Below the pieces are notes generated by a model. It was not told the origin of the DNA. It worked only from the letters and a program-made list of their open reading frames with translations, and ran no database searches. 64,000 nt of DNA from Lithobates sylvaticus (Eukaryota > Chordata > Amphibia > Anura > Ranidae): NCBI GenBank assembly GCA_028564925.1, contig CM053030.1, positions 378,445,833 through 378,509,832 on the forward strand, written 5' to 3'. Below are positions 55,096 through 64,000 of this stretch, in pieces (within the stretch, counting starts at the first letter, position 1; every line of letters starts with the position of its first letter). The position numbers and the translations under genes are program-made.

Positions 55096-55615
55096 CTTGG
55101 CTCTTGGAATGTGTCAGAAAGCCCAGCCCGTATATGGGAAGGCTTTCAATACTTCCCTCACTAAGGCATTACCTTACACACCCTTAATGCAAGGGACCTT
55201 TCATTACCTGCAAAATTATAGGAAACCACACTAAATTCACAGCAGTCACAAGTAAAAAGAAACACCCAATTCTTAATTATTATATGCAATTACTCCTCCT
55301 CCTGAGAAAATTGCCATAGCAGTGAAACGCGTTAGGGCGGAGAAATAGTGCTGGGTAGAAGCACTTAGTGGCTGGCTTAGCGGCCAGCTTTACAACCTAA
55401 GTGTGTTCCAACAGTGCAGGTCACCGGGACAGTGTCTGGTTTACCTTTTCTATATGCAGCTTGTTCATCTTTGTAATGTGTGAGTATTATACTTTGATTT
55501 TATTAAATGATTAATCAAATAGACCACACTATATGAGAGTCTCTCTCTTCGTTGGATTCATTGATGTATTTTATAATAGAAGATTATAAAGCACAAAAGC
55601 TGTTCATTTTTACTG
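55096..55615 (+). mobile_element. Penelope-like pLTR fragment (fossil)
   Basis: Non-coding, recognised by the hammerhead-like motif at 55298-55340 and the AT-rich tail after it. No protein part. Confidence 0.5.
55298..55340 (+). ncRNA. Hammerhead-like motif in pLTR fragment
   Basis: CCTGAGAA, a TGC/GCA stem with a CATA loop, GTGAAAC, then GCGTTAGGGCGG. The core has small departures, but the paired stem is kept. Confidence 0.5.
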
Positions 55616-55984
55616 ATACAAGTTTGGGGTTAATTTGTTTTCAAGTCCAGGGACGCGTGAAATAATATGTAGCATGGGGTGGGCACAATTGTTTACTCAT
55701 ATAGATTACTGGCCCAGTTTATTAAAGTTGGACCATAGGATTTGCAAATTTTGTCTAAATACAAGAGACGTGTATTCACACTTGAATCTAGTGAGTGTAT
55801 TTATAAATCATTTGCAAGGTTTTCAGCTTTGTAAAATGTGCATTCTGTGCGAATGGCACAAACATAAATGTTATTAGACTATTTGATGTCCTGGTCAAAT
55901 GTTATTCATTCCTTAAAAAGGGGAATGAGGGAAAATGCCACATTATGGCCACTAAATGGAGCTCATAGGAAATACTTTTCCTAA
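55616..55984. other. Unassigned stretch
   Basis: Short frames only, no family recognised. Confidence 0.3.
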
Positions 55985-56550
55985 AGTGGTATTAAACCCT
56001 AAACCAAAATTGTACTATATTTCAGTTTAGATGTGGTGGCTGGATTCATTTTTCTTTTTTTTAGATTTGTTTCCCTCTGTTTTCACCTGGTGATCTGGCC
56101 AGTAACACACCTCCTTTTCCCTTTACTCTGGATGAAGGAGCACAGGGGCACCTTTGGAGAGCAGCATTGTTAAACTGGTGGGAGGGGATTGTTAGACGGA
56201 CTAGCAGATTTAAATACACTAAAATACTGAAGCCAAACTCCAGCTCACTCTTTATAATTACAGCAAACCAATGTTTTTTCCTTTTTGGAATAAAGGTTTT
56301 ACAAGAATAGATAAAATCTGATCATTGTAAGCACCACTGTAAGTGTTAAATTGTTTGTCCTATCCATCTAACTGCTGCTGAACATCTGCAAAAGAGCTGC
56401 TTGTTCTTATAAAAAACAGACCTACTGGCCAAATCACCAGTTGAAAATAAGGGAAAGAAAGCTAAAAAAAAGAAAACCAATGCAGCTGTCGCATATAAGA
56501 ATTGGTAAGCTGCAATACAATAAATGTTTACTTTTGGGTTTAATACCGCT
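55985..56550. mobile_element. TTAA-type MITE, second family, 566 bp
   Basis: Ends AGTGGTATTAAACCCTAAAC and, in reverse complement, AGCGGTATTAAACCCAAAAG. Right flank TTAA at 56551-56554; left flank CTAA at 55981-55984, a one-base decay of TTAA. No coding part. It differs in sequence from the CC(A/G)CTTC family. Confidence 0.75.
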
Positions 56551-56614
56551 TTAAGATTAAAATAAATAATTATTTCCCGTGATCATCAGCTACATCTAGT
56601 GGTCATTATTTTGA

Positions 56615-57335
56615 GTTGGGCGAACGGTTTGGGCCAAGCAAAAGTTCAGCCCGAACATCTCCTGTTCGCCCGTTGGACGAACACCCAAATTTGCACGGCG
56701 CTTGGCGGGATGTTCACCCGCCGACCGCGCGCTGCACAGTGCATTTTAAGCCCTGATGGGGCAAAGCTTTGCCCAATCGGGGTACAGTGAATAGCTGGTT
56801 GGTAAGGAGCGGGGCTGGGAAGCCAGCTGCTGATTCCTTAACAATGGATGAGTCATCAGCTGTCAACGGGTTTCCTCGCTGACAGCTGAATGAAAAACAG
56901 AACATTGCCGGCAATTGGAAAAAGTGGGAAAAAAACTGTGTGAAGGGTCCCCCCAATCCATACCAGGCCCTTCAGGCCCCTGATGGGGACAAGGGCCTCT
57001 TCCCCACAACCCTGGTCGGTGGTTGTGGGGGTCTGGGGGCAGGGGGCTTATAGGAATTTGGAATCCCCCTTTAACAAGCCTCCCCCATGTGAATGAGTAG
57101 GGGTACATTGTACATCTACTCATTTACCAAAAAAGTCGAAAATAAAGAAAAACAGTAGATGCTGTTTGACAAGTCCCTTATTAAAGAAAAAAAAAAAAAA
57201 AAAAAAAAACGCCCAGTGTATGGGCAGGGCCACCAGGTGACATCACCAAGTGGCCCCATCCCTTACCTCTTTAAGAACTGTCACCCGGCAGAGTAGGCAT
57301 TCGGCGGTCATCCTTCATCGTGGGCGGAGCAATTT
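56615..57335. mobile_element. Composite of hAT-like end and palindrome-arm sequence
   Basis: Starts GTTGGGCGAACGGTTTGGGC, like the hAT terminus at 10.8 kb. From about 56945 it matches one arm of the palindromes: CAATCCATACCAGGC, GACAAGGGCCTCTTCC, CCACAACCCTGGTCGGTGG, AATGAGTAGGGGTACA and an A-rich end near 57190. A single arm here, without its mirror, is a link between the hAT and palindrome families. Confidence 0.55.
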
Positions 57336-58704
57336 CTTTTTTGTTAAGTTATTTTTATTTGGATTGCAGATAGCTTCTCTAATTTAATTTCTGTTGTTGT
57401 TTTTTTTTTTTTCTGCACAATAAAAGACATTGAGGCTGATTTCCGAACGGTTTGCGCCATGAGTTGCGGCACACGACGATGCGCAACGGGCATTTTCATA
57501 TTTACAAAACATTTGCGCCTGTAACACAGCGCTATTTCCCATTTACTAATATCTTGCCGGTGCACGGGAGGGGCTGATCGGTGCGCCGATATAGACATGG
57601 CACGCAGCATCTTCAACTCAGGATTAAAAGAAGCTGGAAGTGCCAATATTATGGGGGTGATGTGAGGAAGTATAGATATAGCTATCCAAGTAACAAATAT
57701 ACCCAAAATAGACTGATAAAGTAACCTTCCCTGAACAAGCCTGCTGCGCCGGCAAGTACACTTAGAACTGCGTGAGGTTAATTATTGCACAGACTTTTTT
57801 TTTTTTTACGCTGGTTCACTTCTATGGTTTTTTTTAAGGCTATTTGCACACAGGTCATGTTAGCATTAAGAAAAAAAAAAATTAAGAAAAAATAAATGCG
57901 TGGGGGTCCCCCGAAATTCCATTACCAGGCCCTTCAGGTCTGGTATGGATATTAAGAGGAACCCCGCGCCAAAAAAAAAATGGTGTGGGGGTCCCCTTCA
58001 AAATCCATACCAGGCCCTTCAGGTCTGGTATGGATTTTTAAGGGGAACCCCACGCAAAAAAAAATGGTGTGGGGGTCCCCCCTCAAAATCTATACCAGAC
58101 CCTTATCTGAGCACGCAACCTGGCAGAACGCAGAGAGCCCCCCCCCCCCCTTCTGAACTGTACCAGGCCACATGCCCTCAACATTGGTCCCCAAAGCACC
58201 TTGTCCCCATGTTGATGACGACAAGGGCCTCATCCCCACAACCCTGGTCGGTGGTTGTGGGGGTCTGCGGGTGGGGGGCTTATCGGAATCTGGAAGCCCC
58301 CTTTAACAAGGGGACCCCCAGATCCCACCCCCCCCTGTGTGAAATGGTAATGGGGTACAAAAGGACCCCTACCATGTCACCAAAAAAGGTGACAAGTGTT
58401 AAAAATGACAAGACAGTTTTTGACAATTCCTTCATTAAAGCCTTCTTCTTTCCATCTTCTTCCTTCTTCTTTCCTTCATCTTTCGGTTTCTTCCTCCATC
58501 TTCTTCTTCCTCCATCTTCTGCTTTTTGCTCCGGTGTTCTCGTCTGGCATCTTCCTCCAAGGCGTCTCCTCTTCCCTCATTCGTTCTCGGACCGCTCCGC
58601 GCAATGGGAGGCTCCTGCTGTGTGACGCTTCTCTTCTTCTGACACTAATATAACGGAACCGGGCATCAGAGGGGGTGGGGTGACCGTGTGGCCCCGCCGT
58701 CCGT

Positions 58705-58711
58705 TATATAA
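58705..58711 (+). promoter_or_regulatory. TATA box, right arm of second palindrome
   Basis: TATATAA about 45 bp right of the centre, pointing outward. The left arm has a weaker mirror (ATATT, about 58647-58653). Same plan as 2074-2080. Confidence 0.45.
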
Positions 58712-58809
58712 GAACTATCAGAAGAAGAGAAGCATCACACAGTGGGAGCCACCCATTGCGCGGAGCGGCCTGAGAGCGAAGCAGGGAAGAAGAGAAGCCG
58801 TGGAGGAAG

Positions 58810-58926
58810 ATGCCAGACGAGAACACCGGAGCAAGAAGCAGAGAATCGGAGGAAGAAGAAGATGGAGGAAGAAACCGAAGGATGAAGGAAAGAAGAAGGA
58901 AGAAGATGGAAAGAAGAAGGCTTTAA
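58810..58926 (+). CDS. Possible 38-residue acidic/Arg-rich peptide
   Basis: First ATG after the TATA box. It reads MPDENTGARSRESEEEEDGG and ends in an Arg/Lys-rich tail, stopping just before a TTTAATGAAG segment. No family is recognised. It is comparable in size and charge layout to 2325-2423 but not in sequence. Purine-rich repeats alone could produce this. Confidence 0.15.
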   Translation: MPDENTGARSRESEEEEDGGRNRRMKERRRKKMERRRL

Positions 58927-59042
58927 TGAAGGAATTGTCAAAAACTGTCTCGTCATTTTTAACACTTGTCACCTTTTTTGGTGAAATGGTAGGGGTCAAC
59001 CGAAGGATGAAGGAAAGAAGGAAGAAGAAAGAAGAAGACTTT

Positions 59043-59048
59043 AATAAA
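59043..59048 (+). terminator. Polyadenylation signal, right arm of second palindrome
   Basis: AATAAA about 335 bp after the TATA box, with T-rich sequence within 40 bp. Confidence 0.35.
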
Positions 59049-59884
59049 GGTATTGTCAAAAACTGTCTCTTGTCATTTTTAACACTTTTGTCACCTTTTT
59101 TGGTTAAATGGTAGGGGTACTTTTGTACCCCATTACCATTTCACACAGGGGGGGGGGCGGGATCTGGGGGTCCCCTTGTTAAATAGGGCTTCCAAATTCC
59201 GATAAGCCCCCCACCCGCAGACCCCCACAACCACCGGCCAGGGTTGTGGGGATGAGGCCCTTGTCCTCATAAACATGGGGACAAGGTGCTTTGGGGCAGA
59301 CCCCAAAGCACCCTCCCAATGTTGAGGGCATGTGGTCTAGTACGGTTCAGGAGGGGGGGCGCTCTCTCGTCCCCCCTCTTTTCCTTCTTTGCTCGGATAA
59401 GGGTCTGTTATGGATTTTGAGGGACCCCCACGACATTTTTTTTTTTGGCGCGGGTTCCCCTCAAAATCCATACCAGACCTGAAGGGCCTGGTATGGATTT
59501 TTAGGGGGACCCCCACGACATTTTTTTTTTTTTGGCGCGGGGTTCCCCTTAAAATCCATACCAGACCTGAAGGGCCTGGTATGCTCTTGGAGGGGAACCC
59601 ATGCCGTTTTTTTTTTTCTAATTAAAGTCGCCTGGCCTGGGGGCGACTTAAAGTTGTGTTGTAAGTCGCCCCAAGTCGCGCTGGAAGTCGTGTTGCCCCT
59701 GTGTGAATGGACTGTTAATGATAATGGTGTGTGTTATTATCAATGGCATATTAGTATCGGGGTGCGCCGGCATATTATGTGTTGCGCTTATTCGTGCGGC
59801 GGTTCATACGCTCAATTAATAATTTATCTGGCACACCAATTAAGTTCTGAACCGGTGCAGCGCATTCATCTTTATAAATGACCT

Positions 59885-60265
59885 CCATTGTGTAAAATAA
59901 TACTTGACTATGTATTTTTCTTCAAATGACAGTTTGGGAGTAGGCAGTTACATTAAAAACAACAAAATGGAAAATTAACAAGGGACACCAACATAGTTGT
60001 ATCTTTGATCTTAAAAACTCAGGGATAATGATGTTGTGGTAACTTTCCCAAAACATCAAACAACAACCATAATATTAATATTATTTATATCACTACAAAA
60101 CAAATGCCTTTTAAAATACGTTTGGCATAACTAAATCAGTATTCCCAGCAAAGCAGCTTCATTATTATCCCATTAATGAAGATTAGAATGTCCGCTGCAT
60201 TTCATCAATTGCCACGTCACCAATGGTAATTCTAGATTACAAACTACAGTTTACAAGACTGAACT
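59885..60265. other. Unassigned stretch
   Basis: AT-rich, no long frame, no repeat recognised. Confidence 0.3.
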
Positions 60266-60509
60266 ATTCCAGGTCGTTCCTTGATTCCAATCATGCGTGT
60301 TTGTACTTTTGACTTTTGTGTGACGATTTCTGTACTGACCATCCGAAAATCAGACTTTCGACAAATTTTATAGCCTGCACATCCAGCTTTTGTCTGACGA
60401 AAAAGTGAAATCGGCTGTCAAAAGCACCGTACTAATGATTCGAAAATCCGCAGACAGCTCGTCTCACGAATTTTCCCATCTGATATTCGTATTCGTATGT
60501 GTACGGTCC
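60266..60509. mobile_element. Harbinger-like MITE, right part
   Basis: Ends CGTATTCGTATGTGTACGGT before TTA (60510-60512). In reverse complement this starts ACCGTACACATACG, like the Harbinger terminus at 735. Inside, GATTCGAAAATCCGCAGACA and an inverted CCGAAAATCAGAC segment fit a MITE. The left end was not fixed. Confidence 0.5.
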
Positions 60510-60792
60510 TTAACCACTTCATTACCGCTTCATGTTCATATGACGCCCACAAGGTGGATTTACCATCCTGGGTGGGCGTCATATGACGTCCTCGGATTCC
60601 CGCCGCCTGGGGGGCGCGCGCGCGCCGCCGATATTCTGATATTCGTATTCGTATGTGTACGGTCCTTAACCACTTCATTACCGCTTCATGTTCATATGAC
60701 GCCCACAAGGTGGATTTACCATCCTGGGTGGGCGTCATATGACGTCCTCGGATTCCCGGCCGCCTGGGGGGCGCGCGGCATCGCTCGGGACC
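60481..60792. repeat. 156 bp tandem duplication across a MITE junction
   Basis: TGATATTCGTATTCGTATGT to the GC-rich GGGGGGCGCGCG block occurs at 60481 and again at 60637. The unit contains the last 30 bp of the Harbinger-like MITE and the first 110 bp of the TTAA MITE, so it arose after both were in place. Each unit holds the hairpin CATATGACGCCCAC/GTGGGCGTCATATG. Confidence 0.9.
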
Positions 60793-61650
60793 CGGTGCGG
60801 GTGCCCGGCGGCCGCGATGTCCGCCGGGCACCCGCGATTGCCCGTTAAAACAACGGGACCGTGCGGGACCGTGGCGCTGTGTGTGTAAACACACAGCTCC
60901 ACGGTCCTGTCAGAGGAGAGGAGACCGATCATGTGATCCCAGTACGGAGGAACACATGATCGGTCTTCTCCCCTTGAGTCCCCTCCCCCCACAGTTAGAA
61001 TCACTTCTATTAGGGAACACATTAACCCCTACAGCGCCCCTAGTGTTAACCCCTTTCCTGCCAGTCACATTTACACAGTAATCATTGCAATTTTATAGCA
61101 ACGATCGCTGTGTAAATGTGAATGGTTCCAAAAATGTGTCAAAAGTGTCCAAAGTGTCCGCCGCAATGTCGCAGTCACGAAAACAAAAATCACAGATCGC
61201 CGCCATTATTAGTAAAAAAAAAAAAAAAAAAAAATTCAATAAATCTATCCCCTATTTTGTAGACGCTATAACTTTTGCGCAAACCGATCAATATACGCTT
61301 ATTGCGATTTTTTTTACCAAAAATATTTAGAAGAATGCGTATCGGCCTAAACTGAGGAAAAAAAGTTTTTTAAAAAAAAAAATGGGATATTTATTATAGC
61401 AAAAAGTACAAAAATATTGTGTTTTTTTTCAAAATTGTCGCTCTTCTTTTGTTTATAGCGCAAAAAATAAAAACCACAGAGGTGATAAAATACCACCAAA
61501 AGAAAGCTCTATTTGTGGGAAAAAAAGGACGTCAATTTTTTTGGGTGTAACGTCGCACGACCGCGCAATTGTTAGTTAAAGCGACGCAGTGCCGAATCGC
61601 AAAAAGTGCTCTGGTAAGGAAGGGTGTTTAAAAGCCCTGTATTGAAGTGG
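60514..61650. mobile_element. TTAA MITE, full length with internal duplication
   Basis: TTAA at 60510-60513 and 61651-61654. Ends CCACTTCATTACC and, in reverse complement, CCACTTCAATACAGG. Same family as 5862-6862. It includes the 156 bp duplication. The interior keeps CGCACGACCGCGCAATTGTT and the AAAGAAAGCTCTATTTGTGG block. Confidence 0.85.
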
Positions 61651-61654
61651 TTAA

Positions 61655-62149
61655 CATACGCTACTTTCCTCCATGGACATCCCTACAGCTATGGGCCTAA
61701 AATCCATCTCAGACATAGCATCTAAAACATTTGAATAACTGTGCACATTGAAAACCTTACTATATGGTTAGAAATATGTCTCTGAAAATATTAAAGCAAA
61801 AATAAAATATTAAAATGTTTTATTTAGAAAATAACATGTACCAGACTAACATATTTGAGAAATATAACACCAACATCACTACTGTAAATATCTAATCATT
61901 ATGTATTAATTTATTCACTTCAGCTCTCACATCTATATACCCCCTATGGAGCACAGACAATTTCATTTCTGCTATGGACCTGTTTACTCAGCAGTGACGT
62001 TTTCATTATTTAGGATAACAAAGTATAATATATACCAGTATATCATTTTATTTTATTTTTTGGACAAACAAGGTTTTCTTTTTGGTGATACTGTCTTGCA
62101 AATTATAGACACAACGCTTAATAATAAATAATAAAACTAAAAAGTAATT
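61655..62149. other. Unassigned AT-rich stretch
   Basis: No gene; very AT-rich, no clear repeat. Confidence 0.3.
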
Positions 62150-64000
62150 ACATTTTCCTATTTTGATCAGTGTGACTTTAAAAAAAATAAAAATATATGC
62201 TTACTGTAGATAAAATAGGATTTAGGCATAAAGCATTGCAAATGAATTTTTTTTTTTCAATGTTTCAATTTCTTTTTTTTTTCCATCAGTAAACAAATAA
62301 AACACAAATAATTAAATACAGTATATTGGTTCGCCCAATAGAAATAAACAAACACAAAAAAAATGGAAAAATATTACAGTAGTTATGAGAAGAGTAAGAA
62401 GAAATTAATTGGGGCCTAATAAAACTGAAAAAATGCATTTTTTCTATATTGATTAGCATTACTTTTTTTAAATATATGGTTACTGTAGATAAAAAGCATA
62501 AGTATATTTCTATAATTTGTCCTGTTTCAACCACTTGCCAACCGCCCACCGCAGATATACTGTGGCAAGGTGGCTCGGCTGTGCAAATTGCCGTACCGGT
62601 ATGGCAATTCGTGCACTAGATTTCGTTGGGCTCCGTTTGGCCAGCGAGGGAGCCAATCAGCGAGTCTGGTGGACTCGATGTCTGCCAGCCACCCACGATC
62701 ATTCCCAGCAGAGACAAAACAGGGATCTGCCACAGTAAACAAGGCAGATCTCCAGTCTGTTAGGGGATGACACTGAGACCTGTCTATCTGCTAAGCAGAA
62801 AGACGGATTTGAGTGTTTCCCCAGTCACACAGTCCCCCATACAGTTAGAAAACACAAACGGGGAACACATTTAACCCCTTGATCGCCCCTGAAGTTAACC
62901 CCTTCCCTGCCAGTGTCATTAGTACAATGTCAGTGCATATTTTTAGCACTGATCACTGTAATAATGTCACTGGTTCCCAAAAAAGTGTCAAATATAAATA
63001 AATATGCCATAAATCTATCCCCTATTTTGTAGACGCTATAATTTTTGCGCAAACAAATCAATATACGCTTATTTGGGATTTTTTTTATGAAAATATGTAG
63101 AAGAATACATATTGGCCTAAACTGATGGATACATTTGTTTATTTTTTTTATTGGATATGTATTATAGCAGAAAGTTAAAATTATTGTTTTTTTTTTCAAA
63201 ATTGGCGGTCGTTTTTTGTTTATAGCGCAAAAAATAAAAACTGCAAATACCACAAAAGAAAGCTCTATTTGTGGGGGAAAAAAAGAACGTAATTTTTGTT
63301 TCGGTACAACGTTGCACGACCACGCAATTGTCAGTTAAAGTAATGCAGTGCTGTATCGCAAAAAAATGGCCTGATCATCAAGGGGGTAAATCCTTCCTAT
63401 CAATATATGCTTATTGCGATTTTTATTACCAAAAATATGTAGAAGAATACACATCAGCCTAAACTGAGAAAAAAAATCCTTTTAAAAAAAAAAAAAATGG
63501 GGATATTTATTATAGCAAATATTATATTATATTATAGTAAATTATTATAGCATATTATAGTACAAAATATTGTGTTTTTTTTTTTTTTTAATTTTCACTA
63601 TTTTTTTGTTTATAGCGCAAAACATGGCGGTCGTTTTTAATTTATTGCGCAAAAAAAAAATCGCAGAGGTGATGAAATACCACAAAAGAAAGCTCTATTT
63701 GTGGGAAATAAAGTACATAAATTTTGTTTGGGTACAGCGTTGCACGACCACACAATTGTCAGTTAAAGCGATGCAGTGCCATATCATAAAAAGTGCTCTG
63801 GTCATTGAGCAGTCAAATCTTCCGGGCTGAAGTGGTTAAATTTAGATTTTGGTATACAGCATTGTAAATGAAATATTTGTATTCAATTTCCATTTTTTTT
63901 ACACCAGTAAATGAATAAAAACACACATGTGTAAACATTATGGGTAAGAACAATAGAAATAAACAAACAAAAACAGAAAATTCTGGAAAAATAATAGTTA
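62150..64000. repeat. About 280 bp AT-rich tandem repeat split by a MITE
   Basis: TATGCTTACTGTAGATAAAA (62198) recurs as TATGGTTACTGTAGATAAAA (62475). The rest of the unit (GCATTGCAAATGAA..., CAATAGAAATAAACAAAC) recurs after the MITE at 63855-63980. So two units of about 280 bp stood in tandem before the MITE landed in the second. Confidence 0.7.
62531..63835. mobile_element. TTAA MITE with duplicated right half
   Basis: Flanks TCAA (62527-62530, decayed) and TTAA (63836-63839). Ends CCACTTGCCAACCGCC and, in reverse complement, CCACTTCAGCCCGG. The right-half sequence (TATGTAGAAGAATAC, AAAGAAAGCTCTATTTGTGG, GCACGACCACGCAATTGTCA) occurs twice, at about 63056-63350 and 63400-63780, so the copy has an internal tandem duplication. 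Confidence 0.8.

Larger units (their letters stand above)
57842..59712. mobile_element. Second palindromic foldback element, 1.9 kb
   Basis: Arms of about 800-900 bp around a centre near 58665. Shared with the first palindrome: a CAAAATCCATACCAG block, GCACCTTGTCCCCATGTTGA, CCACAACCCTGG, TTATCGGAATCTGG, an AATGGTAATGGGGTAC block and GAA/TTC-rich inner parts. The arms are less alike than in the first element, so it is older. The outer ends TTGCACACAGG and TTCACACAGG may be termini. The family of the ends is unknown. Confidence 0.75.
57428..59884. mobile_element. Possible outer MITE hosting the second palindrome
   Basis: TTGAGGCTGATTTCCGAACG near 57428 and, inverted, TGGAGGTCATTTATAAAGAT at about 59865-59884 could be the two ends of an older element, since GCGCAAC-type sequence follows inward on both sides. 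The similarity is weak and no target duplication was confirmed. Confidence 0.25.

Overview
This window is repeat-dense vertebrate nuclear DNA, most likely from a frog and probably a ranoid. I infer this from the mix of elements: Neptune-type Penelope-like elements (PLEs), L1/Tx1 and CR1-type LINEs, large hAT transposons, Harbinger-type MITEs with TTA target duplications, TTAA-flanked MITEs, a Tc1 copy and pieces of Gypsy LTR elements. I found no convincing exon of a host gene, no tRNA or rRNA gene and no CRISPR array. Every long open frame that can be explained belongs to a mobile element or is an artefact of a tandem repeat.

Layout. 1-3.5 kb: a CR1-like LINE split by a 2.57 kb near-perfect palindrome with TTA duplications. 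3.5-7.5 kb: MITE pieces, an L1/Tx1 3' end, and an inverted PLE pseudo-LTR (pLTR) holding a 1 kb TTAA MITE. 7.5-10.8 kb: an internally deleted hAT copy. 11.2-14.2 kb: a decayed PLE split by a 5'-truncated L1 with a 15 bp duplication. 14.3-17.8 kb: a longer antisense L1/Tx1 copy with endonuclease tail, reverse transcriptase and C-terminal zinc knuckle. 17.85-24.7 kb: an inverted PLE end followed by a second PLE, itself interrupted by a TA-flanked element carrying a 21 bp minisatellite. 25.3-26.9 kb: an L1 fragment split by a solo LTR.

28.9-45.8 kb is a third, younger PLE with two directly repeated pLTRs. Its left pLTR holds a 9.1 kb hAT transposon with an exact 8 bp duplication, and the unbroken right pLTR preserves the empty site. 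The hAT has a nearly complete transposase (two frame breaks), about 3 kb of 60 bp tandem repeats against its start codon, 147 bp and 143 bp repeat arrays downstream, and a cluster of subterminal hairpins.

45.8-64 kb holds a Gypsy gag relic, several TTAA MITEs, a broken Tc1, PLE pieces, a complete Harbinger MITE, and a second palindrome related to the first.

Nothing acts as a host pathway. What cooperates here is element biology: PLE reverse transcriptase with GIY-YIG endonuclease, L1 machinery, and a hAT transposase whose product could act on related ends at 10.8 kb and 28.7 kb. The most unusual signals are the two palindromes with mirror-image TATA-to-AATAAA units, the repeat-loaded hAT, and seven hammerhead-like motifs in PLE ends that keep stem II pairing despite different sequences. 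All calls come from reading the sequence by eye; no alignment or database search was run.
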